Part shown: piece by piece, positions 26,144-38,345 of the stretch
How the letters are laid out: each line of letters starts with the position of its first letter
Numbering within the stretch: the stretch's first letter is position 1
Assembly: GCF_003945595.2 (NCBI RefSeq)
Contig: NW_024104295.1
Coordinates: 1,302,001 to 1,366,000 of the forward strand
DNA: 64,000 nt
From: Pipra filicauda
Lineage: Eukaryota; Chordata; Aves; Passeriformes; Pipridae
Direction of reading: 5' to 3'
The notes under the pieces: generated by a model
Database searches by the model: none
What the model was told of the DNA's origin: nothing
The model's input: the letters and a program-made list of their open reading frames with translations, nothing else
Made by a program: the position numbers and the translations under genes

Positions 26144-26765
26144 CTTCACAGGATCACAAAGTGGGTCAGGTTGGAAGGGACCACAGTGGGTCATCTGTTC
26201 CAACATCCTTGCTCAAGCAGCGACATCCTAGAGCCCATTGCACAGGATTGTGTCCAGGTGGTTTTTGAATATCTCCAGTGACGGAGACTCCACAACCTCT
26301 CTGGGCAACCTGTTCCGGTGCATGGTCACTGTCACAGTAAAGAAGTCCTTCCTCATATTCGGGTGGAATTTCTGTGCATCAGTTTCTCTGTGTTGCCTCT
26401 TGTGATATTGCTTGGCATCACCAAAAAGAGCCTGGGTCCATCTTCTTGGCACCCCCCTTTCAGATACTTATAACATTGAAGTGGTCCCCTCTCAGTCTTC
26501 TCAAGGCTGAACAGGCCCAGTTCCCTCAGCCTTTCCTTGTAAGAGATGCTGCAGTCCCTTAATCATCTTTGTCACCCTCTGCTGGACTGACTCCAGGAGC
26601 TCCATGTCACTCCTGTACCGAGGAGCCCAGAACTGGACACAGCACTCCAGATGTGGCCTCACTAGGGTTGAGTAGAGGGGCAGGATCACATTCCTTGACC
26701 TGCTTGCAGTGCTTTTCCTGAGGTAGCCTAGGATACCATTGGCCTTCCTGGCCACAAGGGCACAC
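26144..26765 (-). mobile_element. CR1 LINE fragment, antisense, with readable ORF2 tail
   Basis: The minus-strand frame at 26501-26755 reads as the C-terminal tail of CR1 reverse transcriptase ([48 protein letters not shown]). It is still open over 84 codons, so this copy is younger than most here. The remaining 3' UTR extends down to about 26144, where GGATCACAAAGTGGGTCAGGTTGGAAGGGACC is the reverse complement of the terminus. The copy is 5'-truncated and there is no upstream ORF2 or ORF1. Confidence 0.95.
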
Positions 26766-27489
26766 TTGTGCTCTGTTACCCACTACAAAATCCAGTGCAT
26801 TTGGAAGGGTCAGTTGATTCTTCTGAGCATTTGTTGCCTTTCATGGCAATGTTCTTGACTGTGTATTTGCTGTTACAAAATTCTTTTCTGAAATGAAAAA
26901 TGTGAAAGATTTCCTACTATCTACACTGGGATTTATTGCATGCATGGTGTGAAGGAATTGAGATATTTTGATGGCTATTAGTAATATGGGGCCAAGTTTG
27001 CTGGCTATACACAAGGTGGGGACTCTCTGAAGTATTCATACACCCAAATAATCGCCAGAACTTCTTTTTCTAGTTGTTATACCTTTTGACTGGACAGGAC
27101 ATGATGAAGATGATGCAGGTCTTTCATTGTCATGGTGTCTCTCAGTCCAGGTTTGCTCAGGTTCAATGTGGTCAGAATCAATAAAGTGAAAGATCATCCC
27201 AATTTCAGTGAGCATTTTCTTCAGAGGTGCACTTCTTGTCTGTTCTGTGCTGAGGTCTTGAGAAATCACTTGGGAAGTAAACAATGACTAATTTGGACAC
27301 TTTCAACTGGAAAGTTGTTTAGAAAGCTGTTCATTTCTCTCTCAGTTGGGTTTTATCCTTTCCAGGGAGAGCCAGTAACTGGTGGTGTGAGTCCATCTAA
27401 ATATGATTTCTGAGGTCTTGGGCCTTAAGTGTTAATACTCTTTGTTCAGTCATGTTTTCTGATGTGGAAATAAAACTTGCACTCAGTAT

Positions 27490-27516
27490 TTGTGTATGTG
27501 TGTGTAACTGTGTGTC
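27490..27516. repeat. Short (TG)n microsatellite
   Basis: TTTGTGTATGTGTGTGTAACTGTGTGT, a degenerate TG run in the large intron. Confidence 0.7.
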
Positions 27517-30500
27517 AAGTGTGAAGTCTAGGCTCTCTTGACATTGACACTGTGCCATACATGTATCACCAGTACCTTTTCACTTTTAGTAGAATCACAT
27601 CAATCTACAAACTCAAAGTAACTAGTGGCATATTCACTGTTACTCCAGAAAAAGCAGGTAAAACATAATCCCTGCACTGCAGGAGAGCAATATACTTCCT
27701 AAGAGCTTGGCCTGTTATCTTTCCGCTGTAGCTTTCGTATCACAATAAAAATCATCAATCTGGAACTGAACAGTTTGACAGAATGACTCAGTAGAGCCAC
27801 AAAATGACAGATGCTAGAAATAAAAAATAAACAAACTGTGCTGGGTCATTGCTGTCAAAGCAGGATCCGTCACCTGTTGTTGCTAATGCTTATGCAGTCA
27901 GCAGTAGTTTGGGGCCATCTTTTCTGTTCACAGGACAGATTATTGATATGACTTGAAAATTTAATATGATTTTATTTATTTTCAAAGATTACACATTGCA
28001 TCTCAGGATGTAACTACAGTGGCAGTCGCCTGCTTTGCTTGTTTTTTCCAGGCTGGTGATCCCAGCCAGTCCTGTGAACCAGCAGGCTTTGTCCCTCTGC
28101 TTCAGACCCACTTACAGCATCACTTCTCTTCCCAGCTGTTGGGCTTCCCTTGGCTCTCCGTGTTTGCAACCAAGCCCTCTCCTTGTCCCTTTATGTGAAG
28201 CCAGGCACCGCAAAGAAAACCCTCAGACCGCATAGCTTAATTCTTCCCAGACCTGACAGTGCAGCCAGAAGAGTTGGGAGTTACCTGCAGGGGTCTCCAG
28301 GCAGTTCATTCAGCCTGAACTGTGCCTTCTGTTTACTCTGTAAAAAGGATGGCTATTGCATATCAGCTTTAATGCTGCCTGTACGTCAGAGCTTTGCTTG
28401 AAGGCAGCTGTGTCTTCCCACAAAGCAGGTAGAGCACATTGCAGTGTTCTGTCTGATCTGCCTGTAAACAGAGCTGATGACATGTCACTGAAAATGATTG
28501 TTTGATTATCCAACGACAGCACAGAAAAGTGGAATGCATATGCTGAATGGTTTTAGGTGGGAGAAGAACTAGAAGATGCCAAGGAAGATGGTGAAGTTTC
28601 CTCTTTTGCCTTAGATCAGAGACCATATGGCTCAAACAGCGCCCTAGGCTTCTACCAGGGCACTGACTGGTGCTTGGTGCTGCCAGGCATTTTGGGGGTA
28701 GGTAGGACAGGAGGAGAAGTCTTTCCATTTTACATTTACTTACTTGAAACTCATAATTAAACATTATTTTACTCAGGAACTTGAATGCAAGGCTATATCT
28801 ATATTCATAAATTAAGTAGCATCAGAGAACATTCCTAGACACTGGAGCCCCATCCTCTGTCCTGCTGAATTGTAATGCTGAGGGTAATAGTATGGATGCT
28901 GGCTGTTCTGTGCTGGTTGGCATCAGTGCCAGGGACAACCCAGGGCCTATTTGATTTCCTAGTATAGATGCAGCTTCACTTCTTGCCTCCCTGTGAGAAT
29001 TCTCCCTCATTTGTTCCACAGCTAGTTTGACCCAATACATAGATATAGAACTGAGTGGAAAAGGGGGTCTGAGCATTTGCTACCCAGAAGTCAGGGCAGG
29101 GATTTGAATTGAGAACTCCCCTGTTTTCTCATAGAGGGTACCAGTCATCGAACACTACATGCTTGGTGAGGCAGTTTGGTCTCATATTGCAGTGATTCAA
29201 CTTTTTTATAGTGAACTTTGACTGTATGAGTCAGAGGTACAGGAAGGGTAATCATCCTCCAGCCTGGTGAGAGTGCTTGCTCTTGGGAGGGAAACTCCTG
29301 GGCAGTTGTCTCTGCTTGGATCCATGTTCAATAATACATAGGAGATGAGAGCAGACGAAGCATGTAAGTCAGTGCTGAGGTGGTGAGCAATGCAACTTTA
29401 GATTCATGTTGTGGCAGGAAGATGAGGGAATTGCAACTTTGGAGCTCATGTTCTGGTTGAGCACTTCTATGCCACAGCCTCTGAAAAGGAGATTTTCAAC
29501 ACTACAAATCTAACCCAACTTTCCTTACATTTTTCCAGAAAAAGAATGTTTGAAAAGTGAAGTGTAAAGGTTGGGTTACATGTAGGACTATATGACTAAG
29601 GTAGAGATGGTCATGGTGGGGGATGCTTATTTTTGTGAAAAAGAGGAGAAAAAAAAGAAATGTGATTTGATCCAAATTGGAGGGAGTTTGACTGCTGTAT
29701 TGCAAAATGATATTTGTTTCACTGTGCTTAGATCAATAATGTAACAGCAGCCCACCCTTCTCCCTTAGAAAGCTGTCTCACAGGCAGCAGTGAACTGTCT
29801 CACATGAGCTAGTACTGGAAGTAATCTAATGGGTCCTGCCTTGTTATGTCCAGAGAAAGCTCACATGTTGACTTTCAGTAGAATCATCAAGAATTGACTT
29901 TGGAGAGCCAAAATACTGAACATTTCTAATAGTTCTCAGCTGGTTTGTATGATTTCTGTAATTATTACCTTCATAAAAATGTACAATGAGATTTTTCTCA
30001 AATGATAGACTAAAGCTGTGAAATTTTCCAGTTCACTACAAAAAGAATAGATTTTCCTTCTCTTCAGAGAAGCAAACTATTGACCAGCATTCACAATAGG
30101 GAGTAGAAAAGCCTTTGCTCCCTGATTTTTACTGTTTAGAAAATGGGGGTTTACCAGTGCTGTGGCTGAGCAATGTGGAGGGAAGTGGCCTGTCTTGCCT
30201 CTGTAGAGTTTTCTTTCTCTCCTCCCTGAAGTCTTTGGGAAGCTGCTTCCAACATAAGGCACTTAGCACTTAAAGGCAGAGCAGAACATCTATCAAACAT
30301 GGAAAGATCAAAAATTGTGACTCCCTGTGGAGTGACTGTTGGGAGGGAAACAGCTAAATAATGTTGAACATATTCAGATCTCTGACTTCACCTAATGCAC
30401 ACTGTGAAGACTGTGTTTGTAGTCAAATGCTGATTCATTTTTATGGATATGGAAAAGCTTTTGTGCTTCTGCCTTTAAAGGCACTGCTCTATTAGTTGTT

Positions 30501-31850
30501 TTTCAAGGGAGTGGCAACACTGGTTGTTTCTGCCTTCTCTTAGACAAATATAAGCATAAATGTTAATCTGAAGTATGATTTTTTTTTTTACTGTTGAAAA
30601 GGCAGGCCTGGCTGTGGAATGGCTTGGGAGGTGGCTTGATGCTTGGTACACTGAAAAAACTTCAGAGCTGACAACAGCACTTAAAAACTCAACTTTCTGA
30701 AAAAAAATCCAGATCCCTAAACCTCAGTGATAATTTGTCCCTTCATGAATATCAAGAGTATTCACTGGACATGCTCATGCTTAGGAGTCAGGACAAAATC
30801 ACTGAAACAGCTTACCTCTTCACTTTGAAAAACTCCTCACCCCAGTCTCTGAAACAGTCTTTAAACTTCAGCCCATCTGCTTCTAAAGGTCTGGGTACAT
30901 GATAGCCTTTCCACACTGCTCGTCATTGGTAGCTTAGCAGGGCCAAGGCTGGAGCACTGCAATGCTCCCAGGCAGATCCCGTGCCACAGGAGGCACAAGG
31001 AGATATTCTGTGCCACATGAAGAATCAAACTGCTCCCTCTTCCCAGGGTGATTTCCTCAAGTTTTGATTGTTCTCATGCTCCCAGGAGGACCTTTTTCTG
31101 CATTAGCAGGTGGTGATGGATAGAAAATGCAGGTGATATTTCCTTGAATAATTCTTGGTGGGAGTAAACTTATCCTAATAGTAAGTGCAAATACTTTTAA
31201 AGTGTTACATGTTCAGTGGCTGTTACATGGTATATGTGCCTGATCTGTGGTGTGGCTTTTCTTACGATGTTTCTGTCCTAGCTTGAAAAACATGTTGTTG
31301 CCTCTGAACAAATCAGAAACCACTTAATTAGCCAAGAGCCTTCCACAGTTATTTCTATGATGAGTAGGTTATTGTCTCAGCAGCATCTAACTCAGTGGGA
31401 AAAATATCCAAGTGTTAATTTGTTCTCTGGAAATAGCATGATTGGGGATGAGCAGGCAGACAGCATCAAAACAGAATGAAATCTAACATACATGGTTGCT
31501 GTTTTATGGAAATAACCTTTCCTTTTCCAAAGACAAAAGTCTTCCACTGCGAGCTGGAAGGTACAAAACAGCTTGACAACACAGCATGTGAATGCATGTC
31601 TTTAACATAAGCATAGCTAATATTTTCTATTATTGCTGTGTAGCACTCTCTGGGCAGCAATCAGTTCCATTTAAATACAATTAATATGAAAGTAGTAGTG
31701 TTTCAAATTTCACTCTTGCACATAGTGTCAGGGGGAAAGAATGTTGATTTATTTTTTTTGTAATAATTTGATAGTAAAATAAAAGGAAAATCTAATTCCT
31801 GTGACACTTGCTAGCGCTCTTCTTAATTCTGCACTGTCTGAATTTTTCAG

Positions 31851-32089
31851 GGTTTTGAAGGTATTCCTGTCCCGAACGGCTCAGCGTATTCCATATATGA
31901 CAGGTGGGCGAGTGATGAGGATGCTGGCTGTTATTCTTCTGGTAGTCATTTGGTTTCTTGTTGGCTGGACTTCTGCAATAACCCAAAATTTGGAGAGAAA
32001 CATTCCACTCATTGGCCAGGGGCAGACATCTGACCACCTGATCTTCAACATGTGCCTCATAGACCGCTGGGATTACATGATGGCTGTTG
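31851..32089 (+). CDS. GPR158: GPR158 coding exon: second intracellular loop, TM4, second extracellular loop
   Basis: The first G completes the split arginine codon from 4154. The exon then encodes VLKVFLSRTAQRIPYMTGGR (ICL2), a hydrophobic TM4 (VMRMLAVILLVVIWFLVGW) and a long ECL2. Within ECL2 the cysteine codon at 32053-32055 (FNMCLIDRWD) is the presumed disulfide partner of the TM3 cysteine at 4081-4083. The exon ends with the first base of an alanine codon. The acceptor is TTTTTCAG at 31843-31850 and the donor is G|GTATGT at 32090. ICL2 and ECL2 agree with the mammalian protein I recall, apart from scattered changes around TSAITQNLERNIP. Reading through the donor would stop within a few codons. 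Confidence 0.97.
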
Positions 32090-33833
32090 GTATGTTAATT
32101 TTCTAGTTTATCTTTAATTTCTAAAATAAAGCTTGGTTGCCTTTTAATTTTTCTTCTTTTAGAATTTCTTAAAGTTTTGTCAGACCGCCTAATATTATGT
32201 GAAAAGCTTCTATGGAAGTAAAATATCGGCATATAAGTTTTTTAAATGGAGTGAGAAGTAAAACAATTAAAATATACTGAACTTCTATGCCTTTCAAAGG
32301 TTTGTAACTTGGATTGTAGTAACAAAGTGATGGGTACTCAAGACATTTCATCTTTGAAGGCAGAAGGTATCTAGTTCTTCTACTACTGAAGCTCTTCAAA
32401 AGCTTTTCTGCTATTGCAGTCAGAAATTGTGGCTAGATTAGAGGAGGCTTTTTGTTTTTACGCCGCAGAACTGGGCAGATCTCTTGTGTAAGGAGGGAAA
32501 GAACTTCCAAGAACACTCCTTCATAGACTTACAAAAATCAGCGTAAAAGTAAAGGAAATAGGAAATGCACATCAAATATGCCAACTTAATGTATTTGTTG
32601 GATGTGTTCTCAGTGCATGGAGTAGGCAGGAGCTAAAAAATTACACTCCACAGAACTTATAGAAAGGAGAAAAAATATTTGGTTTTGTTTCCTTAACCCT
32701 ATGACAACCAGGGGGTTCCCCGTGCCAGGGTTCAGTTAAACAGTGTAATGTGCTTTCTCCCAGTGGTCACACAGCTTCGGTGCTTCCACCTAGAGCCATT
32801 TTTTCAAGTACAGCCCAAGCTTGACACGCACTGTTTCAAATACATCAGTGTTCTGAAATCTAAAAAAGATTCTTACCTTACTGCTCTTTTCCCGATTCCC
32901 CCATGGACATCCCACTGACAGAGCTCTGCTGCTGAGGATTAGGGAGAGGTAATGGTGGCTCCTCCACATCAGAGTGCAGATGAGATGGCCAGAGGTGGTC
33001 TGCAGGTATAAGAAGTGTTTTCTCTGAGTGGTGTACAGAAAGCCAGTGCATGGCAATACACAGAACAAAACACTGCTGCCAGCCTCATCAAGGTGTGTCC
33101 ATGGCTCTAAGGTACCCCCATGCTCTGCTTTTCTCTCCTTTGTGTAAAATCTCAGAGGCAGTGAGGCACATGGGTATCCCATCTGTGAATATGCTCACTG
33201 GTAAACCACACAGAGAGGAATAGAAGGGGGTATGTTTTGAAATGCATCTTGATCTGGGCCCTTTTGCAGTAATGGAATAGTACTCTTGCCAGAGATGTTT
33301 TAAAATTAATAACAAAAGAGAATTAAATGTGAAATGTTTGATAATGTCATTTGCACTAACCCATTTTGGATCAAAATTTTACTGCATTTGACAATGTAGT
33401 TTCATTAAAATTTTGATAGTAATGGTTTTTGCATAATGACAAACAAATGTTTTTAGTCTCTGTATTTTATAGTTGTGGTAGTGCAGTGATTAATAATTCA
33501 GATCGTAATACCTAATTATGATCAATAGTCCCTTTTTGGTAAGAAATTGCATAAGTTACTGTCTGCATAGTTTTGGAAAAAAAGAAGGATAATTTTTTTA
33601 GATATATTTACATTTAGAAGGATTTTAAATGTTTTTCAAAATATACTCAAGGGCAGTAGAGGCAAAGTGAGCTCTCAAGCCTGAATAAATTGGGCAAAAT
33701 TTCTTATGTTCTGTCATTTTGTCTTCTTACCCAAATTACCTCATACACAGAGTTATGCTTGTGCAAGTCTTCAGTAAACTATGCAGTCACATTAGCAGTA
33801 CCAGGAGATGTACACCTACAAGACTGTACTAAT

Positions 33834-33872
33834 GTGTGTGTCTATATATATTTATATATGTGTGTGTGTGCA
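33834..33872. repeat. TA/TG microsatellite
   Basis: GTGTGTGTCTATATATATTTATATATGTGTGTGTGTG, a mixed dinucleotide run inside the intron. It is ordinary. Confidence 0.8.
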
Positions 33873-36800
33873 TGTGCACTTCAGGATTTTTATTGTTAAT
33901 AGCAGTGTGAAAAGCTTACAGTCAATAGGAACTACTTCCGAATTTAGATGCTTCATCTCAGAGATGTGTCAGAAGAAATGCCCATAATACCAAACTTCTT
34001 TTATTCCTATAATTGACTGGGAGCAGCCTTGCAAAATATACTATGTGATAAATTAATTGATAGATTATGCTATTTGATTTCAAATGCTAAAATAAAGCTG
34101 GTGGATAGCAATTTTTTAAAGACTTGTTATTTCATTTAATATAGTTAAGCACAGTATTTTATATAAAACTAGTGAGTGTTTTGGGATATGTTCTGTTACT
34201 TGTAGTCCTTGCTGGGATACCTCCCTATTTCACTTGGCTGTCAACACTTCTTTGAAATGCAGAGAGGGAATTTTCAAGGTCGCAGATTAGTGAAGTGAGA
34301 ATTAACAAGGCTCTGTTAGAAAGTCATAATGAGATGAATCCTTTATGCTACTAGAGATTAGTGGAGTTGGGATTTATGAAGCATTTTCCATACTAATCAT
34401 GCTACTTAGACTCTGGAGACTTTTATTGCAGTGAACATTTTATATTTACATTTCCATTAAGTTTAAGAGGATGCTCTCTGTGAGAGAAGTAGGGACCTAG
34501 ATATAAAGGTTGTCACCATTTCTAGCATTGCCTCTGTACTCTGTGATACGCTGATGAGAAAAATTAGCATTCAGTAAATCTTATTTTATCTACAGAACAT
34601 AATGTGGGTTTGCGTGTGTTTTCCTTGGGGTTGGATACTTGTGGGTAGCTTATGTGTTACTTGCCTGGATTCTTTTTATTTCCTTTGTGTTTGTTTCTGC
34701 ATCGCTTTCAAGGTTGAGGCATCTGTCTCATTGAGAAACCATGGCATGGGTGACAGTCTGAGATTGTAGAGAAAGACCTGGGGGCTTGAAAACACTCACC
34801 CACAAAGCTTTTTTCCTATAGCCTGAATGTATACTATACCTGTCACAGTCAGATTCCAAGTTGGAAAAAAACCCAAGTGATAAACTTCTGATAAACCTAA
34901 GGGCTTGCAGTGTCACAAATCAAACTATTATTTTTTATCCTGAGGAGAAAGCATTCTGAAAGTGAAACAGATATAGGCACAGGATTTAAAAGAACTTCCC
35001 AGAAACTGAAAAAAAAGACAATAATAAGTTTAATGAACAAAGCCCCAGGCAGGAGAGAAAGGCAGGCAGAGAGATAAACATGCCTGCACAAGGACAAATA
35101 AAAAGCAGAGGTGAAATCTTGGTGGATGGATGTTCCTGACTTCATCAGGGCCAGAGTTTCACCCAGCACGGATAGGATAGTTTTTAAAAATCCCCCATGC
35201 ATTCTGTATGCATTTTTTAGTATTTTATTTAGATATGAATGACATGTTTTAACTAAGCACAAGGAGGTGTTTTTCCCCAGAACCTCTTTGATTCTTGGCT
35301 GACAGGAGCAGTGCTACTCCTGTGTGGCTGGCCTGAGCTGCTGCCATGGCCCACGCATCTGTAGGTCATGCTTTAGGTCTTGGACATCAGGAGGATTTCA
35401 AACACAAAGCTTTCTCGTGATTACTGCATGCTCTCAGCCAGGAAAAGGAACAAAGTGAGTATTTTGGACTGTTCCTGAAAGAACTCCCTCCCACTGTTCA
35501 TTTGCTGATATTTAACAAATACAATATTTGCAGAGAGGGCAAGAGGTGCCAGGACAGGCTCTGACAGATTGTGCATTAAGACTGCTTGTACAGTTTGGAG
35601 CTGGGGCATTGTAATACATCTTTATGAGGCCCTTTATTAAATATTCTACAGCCCCTCTGCTGCATTCAGTAAATGAATGATTATTATTTCTTTTTGTTAT
35701 CACTGTTTGATGTGGCCCTATGCCATATTCAGAGTGTATGGTTCAGAGCACGCAATGAATAAAGAACTGTTCATTTCCAAATGGGCATTTTAAAGCATGT
35801 TCTCCTTAGTATTGATGCACAAAGATTAAAGCCAGAATTGTCAACAGTAGCTATCCATTTTAAGTTTCTGTCTTGAGACATTGAGGGCCTGTTTTTTCAG
35901 AGTACTATTTATAGCCTGTGTGGAAAGCACAACCAGGAGACACCTGTTAGAATTCAACACTGGTGTGGATCACTGTGTGCTTCATCTCTCACATTAGTTG
36001 CTCAGAAAATGTATCATGTAAAAATAGTGATCACTTGTGAAAAGCTTACTTTAAGTGATAAGGCCAGAGATGTATAAAATGTTTGGAGCAGAAATAGGAG
36101 AAGAATACTGTTTTACAAAGTGCCTTCAGCTCTGTCTCTTTTCTGCTTATAAGCCACTTCTGCTACCACGTACACCTCTTCCACAGTCTGCATCACCAAC
36201 ACTGTGTGCAGTTTATGTCACTCATCTCTAGGATATGGTAAATCTGGAAGAGTATGAGGAAGAGCACCAAAGATGGTGAGTGGTGCTGGAATCCCCAGGT
36301 TGAGCAGTTTGCATTGCATTACCCCCTGCAGTAATGTTGGTTTTTCTTGTTACATGGTAGATGAATTTCCAGACCCTTTATTTAGTCACAATTTCTACAA
36401 AGTATTTCTACTCAGGAAACCATGTTTGGGTTGCCTTAGCTGCATGTTTATATATTGGTAAATGCCATATTTCGCTGCTTTTGCAAGCCACTTGTGGGAG
36501 GAGACGGCTTTGGGAGAGGCTGGAATGGATGCTCTGACTTCCTTTGCACCACCCCTATTGGAATCCACTACTTGTACTACTCCAAGTCTTTCCAGTGCTT
36601 CAAGTACTTTGGACACCATTGGCATTTGCTTGCATACCCTTTAATATGTGAGATAAAAGGCCCCACACTCAGCCAGTTTTCAGCTGCTAGTGGTAGATTT
36701 TTCTGATCCTGTTCTTCCTCTTTCATCCACACCCAAGTGAAGAGGATGATAGGGCACATGGAGACAGGAAGAGTGGCTAACTGACTTTAATAACAACAGT

Positions 36801-38279
36801 GAGCTATGGAAGGTATAAGGCAGGACAGCACATCTGTGTAGAAGAATTTAAAAAGTGCTTTAGTATAAGGGCTAAGAGAAATGAGGGGAGTTCCTAGGGA
36901 TTTTAAACCTGAGCACTGGCATATGTTTAGTGCAGTGAGACTCCTAGGCATGTTGCTCACACTCAAGTCAGTGGATATTTTTCCACTGCTAGCAAAAACC
37001 ATCTCTAGGGCACCCTCCAGCCACGGGACCCACAGACTGTGGGTTAGCATGTCCCTTGCATTGCTTTAAGTGCGCCTGCAAGGCAGTTTTGTGGCTGTGT
37101 GGGGGACAGAGTATGCTGTGCCCCCCACCAGCCCAAGGACCCCTGCTCTTCTTTCTCAGCCTTGCACAACCACAGCCCACAGAAGTTCTGGTAGGGAAAA
37201 AAGTCTGGAATTGGCACCATTACTTCTTTCTCCACATATAGGTCTTTTTATTGCTGTGTGTAGCTAATTAAAATGATGCTGAGATATGGTGAGAGAGACG
37301 GATAAACCTTTGGTGATTTATAATTTGCTAGGAATGACTTGACACTAAAGACTTACACATGTAATCACAGTTCATTGAAATATATGAAAATCCTTTCAGT
37401 TGAAGAAAAAAGCTTCTCCTATGACACGGTGCAACTCTCCAGGTGGGAGATTGGACGCAGCGAAGTAGGAAGATATTGCGTTGGCTGGCAACACAGGAGC
37501 AATCAAGGACACGATTTTTTCCCAGTTTTAAAATGGCTCCAGCTGGCACCCTGAGTGAATGAACGAATGGAGGAGCTGTGCTTCCAGATCCATAGCTCAC
37601 TTCATTTTAATAAACGGGATTTAAAATGTAGTGAAGTGTGGTGGAGAAATAGATGAGTTGTTGTAGCTGTGTTATGGATATAAGTAGAGTGGTAATCAGT
37701 AATTTGTTTCCAAAATCTGAGCTAAAAATGGTATAACTGTTGGAACAGTACTGTTTTACCAACAGCGCAGAGTTCAGAATACCAGTTGAACTTAGTCAAG
37801 TCACAGCTTTAATGGGCTTTCCTTTATTGGTTTAAGGAAAAGAGGCAGAGCAGGTCACCATCTCTGGGGATCAGTGTCCTGTTCTTAGCCTGTGATGGTG
37901 CTTTTTAAACAAATAAGTGTGGTCACACATAAAACTTCATACAGAGTCATGAAAATAGGCTTTAATCCTCCAGGGGTGTCTTCTTTTTGCAAGTGTCTTT
38001 TGGATAGCAGAGTGCAAACGAGCACGGGGATGGGTGTCCTGGCTCCGGGGAGCTCCTTTCAGGATCTCTAGCCCACAGCCATCTCCACTGAGAGGCTGGC
38101 ATGAAGAAGCACAACAGAAGGGCATTTCTGCCAGGGTAGGAGGACTGAGAAGCAACCAGGATGGACAGTCTGAAATAACTTGCTTTGCTTTCCTGACCAT
38201 GGCAGGAAGAAAACACGCAGTTTAGGATTTAAGCTTTTCACAAATATGGATAAATTTATTTCCACTGTCACCTTGCAAT

Positions 38280-38345
38280 GACAGTGGCATTATCCCCATT
38301 TTACACAGGCAAAGCTGAGGCACAGTAAGATTAGGGTTATATGGT
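38280..38345 (+). repeat. MIR-like ancient SINE fragment
   Basis: GGCATTATCCCCATTTTACACAGGC, then AAAGCTGAGGCACAGTAAGATTAGG, matches the well-known MIR block in which TATTATCCCCATTTTACAGA is followed by GAAACTGAGGCACAGAGAGGTTAAG. The 5' core and the 3' tail are not recognisable. MIR-type SINEs predate the amniote split and survive only as rare worn copies in bird genomes. Confidence 0.75.

Larger units (their letters stand above)
4155..31850 (+). other. GPR158: GPR158 intron, 27.7 kb, repeat-rich
   Basis: This is a GT-AG intron (GTATTT donor at 4155, TTTTTCAG acceptor ending at 31850). It contains most of the recognisable transposon fossils of the window: CR1 copies near 5610, 7813, 10960/11091, 14667, 18483, 24405 and 26144, and an ERV-L-like solo LTR at 7961-8454. 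It also holds two perfect short inverted repeats (7277-7327 and 15789-15820) and simple repeats at 7400-7443 and 27490-27516. Between these I see nothing coding. The many 60-150 codon frames on both strands have no domain signature, no codon periodicity I can recognise and no flanking splice or start context. Confidence 0.85.

Noticed and set aside
26501..26755. 84-codon minus-strand frame with clear reverse-transcriptase similarity
   Set aside because: It is the tail of a 5'-truncated CR1 copy, so it is annotated as part of that element and not as a host gene.
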